Shown piece by piece: positions 24,058-33,438 of a DNA stretch of 64,000 nucleotides. Under the pieces are notes generated by a model. The model worked only from the letters and a program-made list of their open reading frames with translations, ran no database searches and was not told the origin of the DNA. Source of the stretch: Mycobacterium ostraviense (GTDB lineage Bacteria; Actinomycetota; Actinomycetes; Mycobacteriales; Mycobacteriaceae); the NCBI RefSeq assembly GCF_002705925.1, contig NZ_NKRE01000001.1, positions 3,984,783-4,048,782 of the forward strand, given 5' to 3'. A program made the position numbers and the translations under genes. Each line of letters opens with the position of its first letter. The first letter of the stretch is position 1.

Positions 24058-26151
24058 CTATGAACCCTGGGCGAGTTTCAGCACCCTGCCGTTGCCGCGG
24101 TCGGCGACGTAGACGTTGCGCTTTTTGTCGACCGCAACCGACAAGGGGGTGTTCAGGCCGGTGAACGGCAGCTCGGTGGAAGCGGTTGCCCCGGCCGGCA
24201 GCTTCAGCACCGCGTTGTTGTCGTGTTCGGTGACGTAGACGTTGCCGGCACCGTCCACGGTGATACCCCACGGCGCGGTCAGGCCGGTGAACGGCAGTAC
24301 GGATTGATTGCTGGTGCCGGCTTCCAGCTTTACCACCCGATTGTTGTCGGTGTCGGTGACGTACACATTCCCCTCGCTGTCGAGGGCCACCCCGTCGGGG
24401 TTCTTCAGGCCGTTGAACGGCAGCACCGTCTGGCTGGTCGAGCCGGCCGCCAATTTCACCACCCTGTTGTTGCCCCGGTCGGCGACGTACACGCCGCCCT
24501 GGGCATCCACTGCGATGCCCTCGGGATAGTTGAGCCCGCTGAAGGGCAATTCGACTTGGCGATTCGACCCGGCCGCCAAGGACACCACCCGGTTGTTGAA
24601 ATCACTGACGTAGATGGTGCCGGAGCCGTCGACGGCCAGGCCCTGCGGCTCGTAAAGCCCGTTGAAGGGTTTCACGGTCGGCGTGCTGGAGTCCGCCGGC
24701 AACGTCACCACCCGGCCGTACATGGTCTGGTTGGTGACGTAAACGGTGCCCTGGTCGTCGACCGCGACCCCGCCCGGGGAGAAGCGGAAGTTGAGCCCGT
24801 TGAAGGGCAGCACCACCTGACCCTGCGGCGGTGTCGAGCCTTTCGGTCTGGTGGCCACGAACGCGCTGATGCCAGCCACCACCAGGATGACGGCTGCGAC
24901 GACGGCCGCGACGATCCACGTCGTGCGCTTGTTGCGTGGCCGGCTCGTGGGCTGAGATTGCGACGGCTGGCTGAGCGACGGCATGCCCGCCGGCGCGGGA
25001 GTGGGACCGGGAACCTGGCCGATGGGGGAGAGCCCCGGCTGGCTGGGCCAACCGGGGCCGGTGACGACGGGGGCCGCCTGGGTCCGTTGGTCGGAGCCGG
25101 GTGGTTTCGACCGCCATCCCTGAAGGCTGGGCACCGGCCGGGCGGCGGTCTCGTCTTGGGCCGGGTACGGCGGTCGAGGAGCCGGCGGCTGGGGCTGGGG
25201 TTGAGGCCCCGCGCCGGTGTAGTTGGTCCAGGCGCCGCCGAAACCGGTATTGGCGATCAGCGTCGCGTTGTCGCCCCGCTCCAGGATGGTGGCTTCCTGG
25301 CGCTGCTCGGGCATGGTGAGCGCATCGTGCGCGGCGATCGCCAGGTCCCCCGCGCTCATGTAGCGCTCCTGGGGATTCTTCGCCATGCCCTTGGCGATCA
25401 CCTCGTCCAGGGCCGGCGGAACTCTGCCGGGTCGTAGCACGCTGGGCCGTGGCGGCGGCTCCATGAGATGTGCGGCGATCAATCGTTCGACGCTGTCGGT
25501 CCGATAGGGCGGCGCTCCCGTCAGGCATTCGCCCAAAACGCAGGCCAGCGCATAGATGTCGGCGCGGTAGGTGATGTCGTCGGCGGTGAATCGTTCCGGG
25601 GCCATGTAGTTGTAGGTCCCTACGGCCATGCCGCTCTGGGTCAGCCCTGGGTCGTGGGCGGCACGTGCGATGCCGAAATCAACCAGATAAGCGAAATCGT
25701 TGGTAGCGACGAGGATGTTCTCGGGCTTGACGTCGCGGTGGGTAACCCCGCTGGTGTGCGCCGCGTCCAGGGCGGCGGCGACCTGCCGCACGATGGCCAC
25801 TGCCCGTGCCAGGGCGAGCGGACCGTACTGGGTGAGCAACGTACGCAGCGATACTCCGTCGATGAGCCGCATCTCGACATAGAACTGGCCGTCGATCTCG
25901 CCGTAGTCGTGGATCGGCACGATGTGCGGTTCCGTCAGCCGTCCCGCAGTGTCGGCCTCGCGTTGCATCCGCGCGCGAAACACCGGGTTCTCGGAGTACT
26001 GCGTCGAAATCAGCTTCAGCGCCACGATCCGGTGCTTGCGGGTGTCCTCTGCTTCGTAAACCTCGCCCATGCCGCCGCGACCGATCAACCGCACCAACTG
26101 GTAAGGCCCGAAGCGCGACCCAACCCGCGAACCCGGCTCGGTCTCGCTCAC
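24058..26151 (-). CDS. pknD: Transmembrane Ser/Thr kinase PknD with NHL beta-propeller sensor
   Basis: A 697-residue receptor kinase. The cytoplasmic kinase domain (about 14-275) has the glycine loop GRGGMGEVYEAED, VALKLIS (catalytic Lys), HRDVKPEN and VDFGIARA. A Pro/Gln/Ser-rich juxtamembrane linker follows, then one transmembrane helix (TWIVAAVVAAVILVVAGI). Outside the membrane lie six repeats of the type GVAVDxxGxVYVTDxxNNRVVKL, a six-bladed NHL propeller. I chose GTG 26151 (VSETEPGSRVGS) because GGGAG lies 8 bases before it; an ATG 42 bases upstream has no Shine-Dalgarno. It converges on the pst operon and lies downstream of a second pstS, a context suggesting phosphate-linked signalling. 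Confidence 0.94.
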   Translation of the reverse strand: MSETEPGSRVGSRFGPYQLVRLIGRGGMGEVYEAEDTRKHRIVALKLISTQYSENPVFRARMQREADTAGRLTEPHIVPIHDYGEIDGQFYVEMRLIDGVSLRTLLTQYGPLALARAVAIVRQVAAALDAAHTSGVTHRDVKPENILVATNDFAYLVDFGIARAAHDPGLTQSGMAVGTYNYMAPERFTADDITYRADIYALACVLGECLTGAPPYRTDSVERLIAAHLMEPPPRPSVLRPGRVPPALDEVIAKGMAKNPQERYMSAGDLAIAAHDALTMPEQRQEATILERGDNATLIANTGFGGAWTNYTGAGPQPQPQPPAPRPPYPAQDETAARPVPSLQGWRSKPPGSDQRTQAAPVVTGPGWPSQPGLSPIGQVPGPTPAPAGMPSLSQPSQSQPTSRPRNKRTTWIVAAVVAAVILVVAGISAFVATRPKGSTPPQGQVVLPFNGLNFRFSPGGVAVDDQGTVYVTNQTMYGRVVTLPADSSTPTVKPFNGLYEPQGLAVDGSGTIYVSDFNNRVVSLAAGSNRQVELPFSGLNYPEGIAVDAQGGVYVADRGNNRVVKLAAGSTSQTVLPFNGLKNPDGVALDSEGNVYVTDTDNNRVVKLEAGTSNQSVLPFTGLTAPWGITVDGAGNVYVTEHDNNAVLKLPAGATASTELPFTGLNTPLSVAVDKKRNVYVADRGNGRVLKLAQGS

Positions 26152-26419
26152 CGTCGACGCTCCCTTCGTCCGGCCCGCCGATCCACCGGACATGGTTGGT
26201 TAACACACGGTAAATCCTCAAAGACCGGGCACACAACAGAATCGGGTTTACTCTCAGTGATTTCTGACCCGCGGCTCAGGATAAATTCCGGGTTGCGTTA
26301 GCACCGCTGCCAGCGCTGGCGACCGAGACCGTTGCGACACTTGGCGATTCGTGCCGTGATCGGCATAATTCCGCCAGGCTGGACCGGCTGCGCAAGAGCC
26401 CCCGCGGGGTGACGGCCGA

Positions 26420-27547
26420 TCATGCGATGGCGTTGACCACCGGGATCAATTTTGATTGGAACGAACTCGGCAGCGGAATATACCCATACTCGTCCAAACC
26501 GATCTGGCCGTCGCCAATTGTGGCCTGCATAAACGCTTTTACGGCGGCACCGGTGGGCGCGTCGGGATATTTCGAGCAGACGATCTCGTACGTCACCAGC
26601 ACTATCGGGTAGGCGCCGGCCTTGGTGGGCCGATAGAACGAGGATGTGTCCACCACCAAGTCGTTGCCCTGACCCTTGAACGTGGCCCCGGCGATGGTCT
26701 TGCCGACGGTCTCGGCGGTGATCGTCACCGGCTCCGGGCCGGCCGAGGTGATGATCTGAGCCATGTTCAGTTGATGACCGACCGCGTAGGACCACTCGTT
26801 GTAGGTGATCGAGCCGTCGGTTCGCTTCAGCGCCTGCGACGTGCCGTCGTTGCCCGCGGCGCCTTCGCCGACACCTCCGTCGAATGTTTGGCCGACGCCT
26901 TTGCCCCAGGCGCCGTTGGATGCGGCGTCAAGGTATCTCTGGAAGTTGTCCGTGGTGCCGGACTGGTCGCTGCGGAAGACGACGTGGATGGGTGTCGATG
27001 GCAGGCTGGTGCCCGAGTTGAGGGCGGTGATCGCCGGGTCGTCCCACTTGCTGATGGCGCCGTTGAAGATCTTCGCCAGGGTGGGGCCGTCCAATTTGAG
27101 CGTGCTGACGCCGTTGATGTTGTAGGTGACCGCGATCGGGCCGAACACCACCGGCAGGTCCCACGCTTCGGACCCGCAGCGCGCCGCGGCTTTGTCGGGC
27201 TCGCCTTTCGCCGGATCCATCGGGGAGTCGGACCCCGCCAGATCGGTCTGGTTGCCCAGGAAGAGCTTCATGCCGGCGCCCGAGCCATTCGCGTTGTAGT
27301 CCAGCGTGTGGCCGGGGCAGGCATGAATGTAGGCATACACGAACTGTTCGATCGCGTTCTTTTGTGCCGTCGAACCCGCCGCCAGGAGCTTCTTCTTGCC
27401 GCCGCAGTTCACCGGGACGCTGGGGGTGCTGGATCCGGTCGACGACGACGTGTTTCCGGAGTGGCCGCCGCAGGCCGCCAAGACCAGACTGCTGACCAGC
27501 AGCAGGCTCAGCGCGGCTCGAGTTCGTCCGGATCCGGTGAACCTCAC
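26420..27547 (-). CDS. pstS2: Second phosphate-binding lipoprotein PstS (PstS2-like)
   Basis: A 375-residue lipoprotein of the PstS family. The signal peptide ends in LVLAACGG and a Ser/Thr-rich linker follows. Phosphate loops: AGSTAQKNAIEQF, AGSDSPMD and FRSDQSGTTDNF. It is clearly related to the pstS gene at 20988 yet not a recent copy. The start GTG 27547 has a GAGGAG Shine-Dalgarno about seven bases upstream. It reads toward pknD, 268 bases away, and the end of ku lies 53 bases before it. In M. tuberculosis the next genes would be pstB-pstS1-pstC1-pstA2; here none of them appears. Confidence 0.92.
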   Translation of the reverse strand: MRFTGSGRTRAALSLLLVSSLVLAACGGHSGNTSSSTGSSTPSVPVNCGGKKKLLAAGSTAQKNAIEQFVYAYIHACPGHTLDYNANGSGAGMKLFLGNQTDLAGSDSPMDPAKGEPDKAAARCGSEAWDLPVVFGPIAVTYNINGVSTLKLDGPTLAKIFNGAISKWDDPAITALNSGTSLPSTPIHVVFRSDQSGTTDNFQRYLDAASNGAWGKGVGQTFDGGVGEGAAGNDGTSQALKRTDGSITYNEWSYAVGHQLNMAQIITSAGPEPVTITAETVGKTIAGATFKGQGNDLVVDTSSFYRPTKAGAYPIVLVTYEIVCSKYPDAPTGAAVKAFMQATIGDGQIGLDEYGYIPLPSSFQSKLIPVVNAIA

Positions 27548-27600
27548 GGCATACTCCTCTCGGCAGCACGACGAGCATATGTGAATTGCGGCTGCACGGG

Positions 27601-28491
27601 TCAGGACTTGGACGCTTGTTTAGCGGGGGCCTTCTTCCGTGCCGGCGCCTTCTTGGCCGGTGTCTTTTTGGCCGCCTTCGCTGCCGGTGGCTTTTTGTCG
27701 CCCGAGCGCGCCTTGACGCTGGCTTCCAGTTTGGCGAGCAGATCGGAGATGTCTTCGGTCTCATCCAGTTCGGTCGGTTGCTCTTCGGCGGTAAATGCTT
27801 CCCCACCTTCGATTTTGGCGTCTATCAGTTCCCGCAGCTGCTCCTGGTAGGTATCGCGATAGCGGTCCGGGTTGAAGTCTTCGGCCATCGACTCCACCAC
27901 TTGGCCGGCCATCTTGAGCTCCGCCGGTTTGATCTCGACCTTCTTGTCCAGTATCGGGAAGTCGGGATCGCGAATCTCGTCCGGCCACAACAATGTATGT
28001 ACGACCATCACCTCGCGCTTGCCGAAATCCTTGACCCGCAACGCCGCCAGCCGGGTCTTGTTGCGCAGGGTGAAATGCACGATCGCCATCCGGTCGGACT
28101 CCGCAAGCGTCTTAGCCAGCAGCACATAGGATTTGGACGATTTGGTGTCGGGCTCCAGGAAGTAGCTACGGTCATACAGCATGGGATCCACTTCGCTGGC
28201 CGGGACGAATTCGAGGACCTCGATCTCGCGGCTGCGTTCCTCGGGCAACGTGGCGATGTCGTCGTCGGTGATGATCACCATCTGGCCGTCGTCGTATTCG
28301 TAGGCCCTCGCAATGTCGCCGTATTCGACCACTTCGCCGCACACCTCGCACACCCGCTTGTAGCGGATGCGTCCGTTGTCCTTGGCGTGGACCTGGTGAA
28401 ACTTGATGTCATGGTCTTCGGTGGCGCTGTATACCTTGACCGGCACGTTCACCAGGCCGAAAGCGATCGAACCCTTCCAGATGGAGCGCAT
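27601..28491 (-). CDS. mku: NHEJ DNA-end-binding protein Ku
   Basis: A 296-residue Ku protein. The start MRSIWKGSIAFGLVNVPVK is invariant in bacterial Ku; I placed it at ATG 28491 although the frame extends 15 codons further. The core ring domain has RVCEVCGEVVEYGDIARAYE and the DLLWPDEI-like loop (HTLLWPDEIRDP). The last 60 residues are a Lys/Ala/Pro-rich tail with repeated PAKKTPAKKAPARKK, resembling histone H1 tails. Ku binds broken DNA ends as a homodimer and recruits LigD. The gene diverges from ligD across a 342-bp gap. Confidence 0.95.
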   Translation of the reverse strand: MRSIWKGSIAFGLVNVPVKVYSATEDHDIKFHQVHAKDNGRIRYKRVCEVCGEVVEYGDIARAYEYDDGQMVIITDDDIATLPEERSREIEVLEFVPASEVDPMLYDRSYFLEPDTKSSKSYVLLAKTLAESDRMAIVHFTLRNKTRLAALRVKDFGKREVMVVHTLLWPDEIRDPDFPILDKKVEIKPAELKMAGQVVESMAEDFNPDRYRDTYQEQLRELIDAKIEGGEAFTAEEQPTELDETEDISDLLAKLEASVKARSGDKKPPAAKAAKKTPAKKAPARKKAPAKQASKS

Positions 28492-28833
28492 GGAGTCAGT
28501 ATGCCCACAACGCGGGGCGGTTAACAGCGACGCCACGGCGGCTTAGCGCACGGGTCGATGCCCGCCGGCAGGCGTGGCACCGGCAATTTCGCAGACGCCC
28601 ACGCGCGCATTCGCACCGATCTGCTGAAAAGCTAAGCCGGCGAGTCTAGTTCGTGGACGCTGATATGGCGCAGCCGGGCACGCCGGTCGGCGCCCGGCCG
28701 TGGCCACCGCGGCCCGGCCTTGCCGATCCGACGCGACGTCCGCCGACGTGCTCGACGGCAACCGGACCGCCTATCGACCAGGGCTTCGCCGATCACCAGA
28801 CCGCGCGCCATGTCGACAGGTTACGTTGAGGGT
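28492..28833. other. 342-bp divergent gap between ku and ligD
   Basis: Both NHEJ genes start outward from here, so it must hold both promoters. I see no third gene. The open frame of ligD extends back to 28720, but the added 38 residues are Arg-rich and unlike the family, so I treat them as non-coding. Confidence 0.6.
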
Positions 28834-31125
28834 ATGGGTTCGGCGACGGAGCAGCGGGTGACGCTGACCAACGCGGACAAGGTGCTCTATCCGGCGACCG
28901 GCACCACCAAGCGCGACGTCTTCGACTACTACACCCGCATCGCCGAGGTGATGGTGCCGCATATCGCCGGGCGTCCGGCGACCCGCAAACGCTGGCCCAA
29001 CGGCGTCGACCAGCCGTCGTTCTTCGAAAAGCAGCTGGCATCCTCGGCGCCGGACTGGCTGCCGCGGGCAAGCGTCGTGCACCGGTCCGGAACCACGACC
29101 TATCCGATCATCGACAGCGCGACGGGGCTGGCCTGGATAGCCCAGCAGGCGGCGCTCGAGGTGCACGTGCCGCAGTGGCGGTTCGTCGCCGAATGGACAC
29201 GACGCGGCGCGCAGGAGTTAAAACCCGGCCCGGCTACCCGATTGGTGTTCGACTTGGACCCGGGCGAGGGCGTGACGATGGCCCAGCTGGCCGAGGTCGC
29301 ACATGCGGTCCGGGACCTGATCACCGATATCGGGCTGACCACCTTCCCGCTGACCAGCGGCAGCAAGGGCCTGCATCTCTACGCACCGCTGGATCAGCCG
29401 GTGAGCAGCAGAGGCGCCACGGTGCTGGCCAAACGCGTTGCGCAACAGCTGGAGAAGACGATGCCCATGTTGGTCACCGCGACCATGACCAAGAGCCTGC
29501 GGGCGGGCAAGGTGTTTCTGGACTGGAGCCAGAACAACGGGTCCAAGACCACCATCGCGCCGTACTCGCTGCGCGGCCGCGACCAGCCGACGGTCGCGGC
29601 ACCCCGCACCTGGGACGAACTCGACGATCCCGGGCTGCGCCAGCTGCGCTATGACGAGGTACTGCCCCGGGTGGCCCGCGACGGTGATCTGCTCGCCCCG
29701 TTGGATGCCGACCTGCCCGGCGTGGACCGGCTGACCAAGTACCGCAGCATGCGCGACGCGTCGAAGACCCCGGAGCCGGTTCCTCGGTCTAAACCTGGTG
29801 TCGGCCAAGGTAATACCTTTGTCATCCAGGAGCACCACGCCCGCCGGCTGCACTACGACTTCCGGCTGGAACGCGACGGTGTGCTGGTGTCGTGGGCGGT
29901 GCCGAAGAACCTGCCGGATACCACCTCGGTGAATCATCTCGCGGTGCGCACCGAAGATCATCCGCTGGAATATGCGACATTTCAGGGCACCATCCCGAAG
30001 GGGGAGTACGGCGCCGGCACGGTGATCATCTGGGACTCCGGCACTTACGACGTCGAGAAGTTCCGCGACTCCGCCGAAAACGGGTCCGAAAAAGGGGAAG
30101 TGATCGTCAACCTGCACGGCAATCGGATCTCCGGGCGATACGCGCTGATTCAAACCACCGGTGACCAGTGGCTGGCGCACCGCATGAAAGACCAGCAGGT
30201 GTTCGACTTCGACAGCCTCGCTCCGATGCTGACCACCCATGGTTCGGTGGCGCGTCTGAAGGGGGGTCAGTGGGCCTTCGAGGGCAAGTGGGACGGCTAC
30301 CGGTTGCTGGTGGAAGCCGACCACGGTTCCGTTCGGCTGCGCTCCCGCAGTGGCCGCGACGTCACCGGGGAATTCCCGCAATTGCGCTCGCTGGCAGCCG
30401 ATCTCGCTGATCACCACGTGGTGCTCGACGGGGAGGTAGTCGCGCTCGACTCCGCCGGCGTGCCCAGCTTCAACGAAATGCAGAACCGGGTCCGAGCCAC
30501 CCGCATCGAGTTCTGGGCGTTCGACCTGCTCTACCTCGACGGCCGCGCACTGCTGCGAGCCAAATACCAGGACCGCCGCAAGCTGCTGGAAACGCTGGGT
30601 GCCGCAAGTGAACTCATCGTTCCCGAGCTGCTGCCCGGCGATGGAGCCGAGGCCATGGAGTACTCCCGTAAGCGCGGTTGTGAGGGGGTGATCGCCAAGC
30701 GGCGTGATTCCGGTTATCAGCCGGGCCGGCGTTCGGCGGCATGGATCAAGGACAAGCACTGGAACACCCAGGACGTCGTCATCGGCGGCTGGCGGGCCGG
30801 GGAGGGCGGCCGCAGCAGCGGCATCGGCTCGCTGCTGATGGGCATTCCCGGTCCTTCCGGGCTGCATTTCGCCGGGCGAGTCGGAACGGGTTTCACCCAA
30901 CGCGACCTGGACAACCTGAAAAGGACGCTGGCGCCGTTGCACACCGACGAAAATCCTTTCGGCCCTTCGCTTCCGGCGCGTGAGGCCAAGGGTGTCACGT
31001 TCGTCAAGCCGACGCTGGTCGGCGAGGTGCGCTACAGCGAATGGACCCCCGACGATCGGCTGCGGCAAACGAGTTGGCGCGGACTGCGTCCGGACAAGGA
31101 CCCAAGTGAGGTGGTGCGGGAATGA
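28834..31125 (+). CDS. ligD: Multifunctional NHEJ polymerase/nuclease/DNA ligase LigD
   Basis: A 763-residue three-domain enzyme. Residues about 1-300 are the primase-like polymerase (LVFDLDPGEGV holds the catalytic Asp pair; SGSKGLHLY follows). Residues about 315-450 are the 3'-phosphoesterase (FVIQEHHARRLHYDFRLERD). Residues about 465-760 are the ATP-dependent ligase, with the adenylated Lys in FEGKWDGYRLL and the later CEGVIAKRRDSGY and WIKDKHW motifs. The start is ATG 28834 (MGSATEQRV), as in M. tuberculosis LigD. It overlaps the next gene by four bases (ATGA), and with Ku makes a complete NHEJ repair machine. Confidence 0.96.
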   Translation: MGSATEQRVTLTNADKVLYPATGTTKRDVFDYYTRIAEVMVPHIAGRPATRKRWPNGVDQPSFFEKQLASSAPDWLPRASVVHRSGTTTYPIIDSATGLAWIAQQAALEVHVPQWRFVAEWTRRGAQELKPGPATRLVFDLDPGEGVTMAQLAEVAHAVRDLITDIGLTTFPLTSGSKGLHLYAPLDQPVSSRGATVLAKRVAQQLEKTMPMLVTATMTKSLRAGKVFLDWSQNNGSKTTIAPYSLRGRDQPTVAAPRTWDELDDPGLRQLRYDEVLPRVARDGDLLAPLDADLPGVDRLTKYRSMRDASKTPEPVPRSKPGVGQGNTFVIQEHHARRLHYDFRLERDGVLVSWAVPKNLPDTTSVNHLAVRTEDHPLEYATFQGTIPKGEYGAGTVIIWDSGTYDVEKFRDSAENGSEKGEVIVNLHGNRISGRYALIQTTGDQWLAHRMKDQQVFDFDSLAPMLTTHGSVARLKGGQWAFEGKWDGYRLLVEADHGSVRLRSRSGRDVTGEFPQLRSLAADLADHHVVLDGEVVALDSAGVPSFNEMQNRVRATRIEFWAFDLLYLDGRALLRAKYQDRRKLLETLGAASELIVPELLPGDGAEAMEYSRKRGCEGVIAKRRDSGYQPGRRSAAWIKDKHWNTQDVVIGGWRAGEGGRSSGIGSLLMGIPGPSGLHFAGRVGTGFTQRDLDNLKRTLAPLHTDENPFGPSLPAREAKGVTFVKPTLVGEVRYSEWTPDDRLRQTSWRGLRPDKDPSEVVRE

Positions 31126-33053
31126 AGTGGGTGACCTACCGCAGCGAGGACGGCGAACGGCCCGGCGTGCTGTCCGGTGACAAGATCTACGCGCTGCCAC
31201 CGGGAGTAGCGCTGCTCGACCTGCTCGGCGGTGGCGCCGAGGGGCTGCGCGACGCCGGCGAGGCCGCGTTGCGGGCACCGGCTGCGGTCGTCGGTCTCGC
31301 CGACGTGTCGCTGGCGGCGCCCATCCCGCGCCCGCCGTCGATCCGGGACTCGCTGTGCTTCCTGGACCATATGCGCAACTGCCAGGAGGCCATGGGCGGG
31401 GGCCGAGTGCTCGTCGACACCTGGTATCGCATCCCTGCGTTTTACTTCGCGTGTCCGGCAACGGTTTTGGGTCCCTACGACGACGCGCCGACGGCACCCG
31501 GAAGTGCCTGGCAGGACTTCGAATTGGAAATCGCCGCGGTGATCGGAACCGGCGGCAGGGACCTGACGGTCGAGCAGGCCGAACAGGCGATCGTCGGCTA
31601 CACGATTTTCAACGACTGGTCGGCACGCGACCTGCAGATGCTGGAGGGCCAGCTGCGGATCGGACAGGCCAAGGGCAAAGACAGCGGCATCACCCTGGGC
31701 CCGTATCTGGTCACCCCGGACGAGCTGGAGCCCTACCGCCGCGACGGCAGGCTGAGTCTGCAGGTCACCGCGTTGGTCAACGACACCGTGATCGGCTCGG
31801 GCTCGACCGCGGCGATGGATTGGACGTTCGGTGAGATAATCTCCTACGCCTCCCGCGGGGTGATGCTGCGACCCGGTGACGTGTTCGGCTCCGGCACGGT
31901 GCCCACATGCACGCTGGTGGAGTACCTGGGCAACCTCGAGTCGTTCCCGGGCTGGCTGCACCACGGCGACGTGGTGACCCTGCGCGTCGACGGACTCGGT
32001 GAGACGCGCCAGACCGTGCGGGTGAGCTCGGCGCCGCATCCATTGATGCCCCGGCCCAACCCCGACGCGGCGCCGCCGCGGACCCGGGTCAACCCGGCGC
32101 CGCCGCGGGTTCCCTACACGCGGGGCCTGCACGAGGTCGCCGACCGGGTGTGGGCGTGGACGCTGCCGGACGGTGGGTACGGCTGGAGCAACGCCGGCCT
32201 GGTCGCCGGCGACGGCGCATCGTTGTTGGTGGACACGCTGTTCGATCTGGCCCTGACCCGCGAGATGCTGGACGCGATGAAGCCGATCACCGATCGTGCA
32301 CCCATCACCGACGCGTTGATCACCCACTCCAACGGCGACCACACCCACGGCAACCAACTGTTGGATCGCTCAGTCCGGATCATCGCCGCCAAAGGCACGG
32401 CCGAGGAGATCGCGCATGGCATGCACCCGGACATGCTGGCCCGGCTGCAAACCGCCGACCTGGGCCCGGTCGCCACCGGGTATGCGCGAGACCGCTTCGG
32501 GCACTTCGACTTCAGCGGCATCACGGTACGCAACGCCGACCAGACCTTCGACCGTCAGTGGACCATCGATGTCGGCGGCAGGCGGGTGGAACTGCTGAAC
32601 CTCGGACCCGCCCACACCGCCGCCGACTCGGTGGTGCACGTGCCTGACGCGGATGTGCTTTTCGCCGGGGACCTGCTGTTCATCGGCTGTACGCCGATCG
32701 TCTGGGCTGGCCCGATCGCTAACTGGATCGCGGCTTGTGACGCCATGATCGCGGTGGAGCCGTCCGTCGTGGTGCCGGGTCATGGCCCGGTTACCGACTG
32801 CGACGGGATCCGTGCCGTCCGTGGCTATCTGGTGCATGTCGCCGAACAAGCCGAAGCCGCCTACCGCAAGGGGTTGTCGTTCGTCGAGGCGGTCGACACC
32901 ATCGACCTCGGCGAGTACGCGACCTGGCTGGACTCCGAACGGATCGTCGTCAATATCTATCAGCGTTACCGCGAACTCGACCCGGCCCGTGCCCGGCAGG
33001 AATTGCCGCAGCTGCTGACCATGCAAGCCGAATGGTTGGCCAATCGAGGTTAG
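31122..33053 (+). CDS. Fusion protein: fumarylacetoacetate hydrolase domain plus metallo-beta-lactamase domain
   Basis: A 643-residue protein with two enzyme folds. Residues about 1-310 are a fumarylacetoacetate hydrolase (FAH) domain, with metal ligands in FELEIAAVIG and the FNDWSARDLQ motif. Residues about 335-640 are a metallo-beta-lactamase (MBL) fold: THSNGDHTHGN corresponds to the usual HxHxDH motif but with Asn in place of the second His, then LNLGPAHTAAD, FAGDLLFIG and VVPGHGPVTD. Rv0939 has the same place, size and fusion. ATG 31122 overlaps the ligD stop, so expression is coupled to DNA repair. FAH proteins hydrolyse C-C bonds in ring-cleavage products; the MBL substrate is unknown. 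Confidence 0.9.
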   Translation: MKWVTYRSEDGERPGVLSGDKIYALPPGVALLDLLGGGAEGLRDAGEAALRAPAAVVGLADVSLAAPIPRPPSIRDSLCFLDHMRNCQEAMGGGRVLVDTWYRIPAFYFACPATVLGPYDDAPTAPGSAWQDFELEIAAVIGTGGRDLTVEQAEQAIVGYTIFNDWSARDLQMLEGQLRIGQAKGKDSGITLGPYLVTPDELEPYRRDGRLSLQVTALVNDTVIGSGSTAAMDWTFGEIISYASRGVMLRPGDVFGSGTVPTCTLVEYLGNLESFPGWLHHGDVVTLRVDGLGETRQTVRVSSAPHPLMPRPNPDAAPPRTRVNPAPPRVPYTRGLHEVADRVWAWTLPDGGYGWSNAGLVAGDGASLLVDTLFDLALTREMLDAMKPITDRAPITDALITHSNGDHTHGNQLLDRSVRIIAAKGTAEEIAHGMHPDMLARLQTADLGPVATGYARDRFGHFDFSGITVRNADQTFDRQWTIDVGGRRVELLNLGPAHTAADSVVHVPDADVLFAGDLLFIGCTPIVWAGPIANWIAACDAMIAVEPSVVVPGHGPVTDCDGIRAVRGYLVHVAEQAEAAYRKGLSFVEAVDTIDLGEYATWLDSERIVVNIYQRYRELDPARARQELPQLLTMQAEWLANRG

Positions 33054-33108
33054 CGTTGTGCGCGGCCAGAACTCGGCCGCCACGATAACGCGGCGCCCGA
33101 CTTAAATT

Positions 33109-33438
33109 AATGCGCCGGGTGGCCTCGGCACGGCTGATCAACATCCACTCAGCGATCGCATGCGACAGTTTGCCGCCCAGTTCTTCGGGGCTGGCTTGGC
33201 GGGCCAGGTGGTTGATCAGCTGATGCTCGGGCACCGGGAGGCGTCGGCGCACTGTTTCGCAGCGCCCCAGCAGCGCCAACCACTGCGCGGTGCTCAACGC
33301 GTCGAAGTTCAGGCCCGCCACCACATCCAGCGCGGCATCCAACCGGTCAAAGGCCGCCGTGATCGCCTGCCAATCCATAGCGCCTAACCTATCGGCGGCC
33401 TCTGACAAAAACCCGGGCAGAAAGTGCCTGCCCAACAA
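33109..33438 (-). pseudogene. Truncated 13E12/DUF222-type HNH endonuclease gene
   Basis: Reading leftward: FDRLDAALDVVAGLNFDALS, then QWLALLGRCETVRRRLPVPE, then HQLINHLARQASPEELGGK and AIAEWMLISRAEATRRI. This is the N-terminal third of the 13E12-repeat (DUF222) family, repeated many times in mycobacterial genomes. At 33109 the likeness stops; the frame runs on into the end of the convergent FAH-MBL gene. The C-terminal HNH nuclease half is missing. The break occurs at an AT-rich TTAAATTAAT. Confidence 0.8.

Noticed and set aside
29218..31497. 759-codon antisense frame across ligD
   Set aside because: ligD is certain on the plus strand. The antisense product is Arg/Gly/Val-rich without motifs.
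32950..33108. Continuation of the DUF222 frame as an intact small gene
   Set aside because: Likeness to the family ends at 33109 and the remaining codons overlap the end of the convergent FAH-MBL gene.
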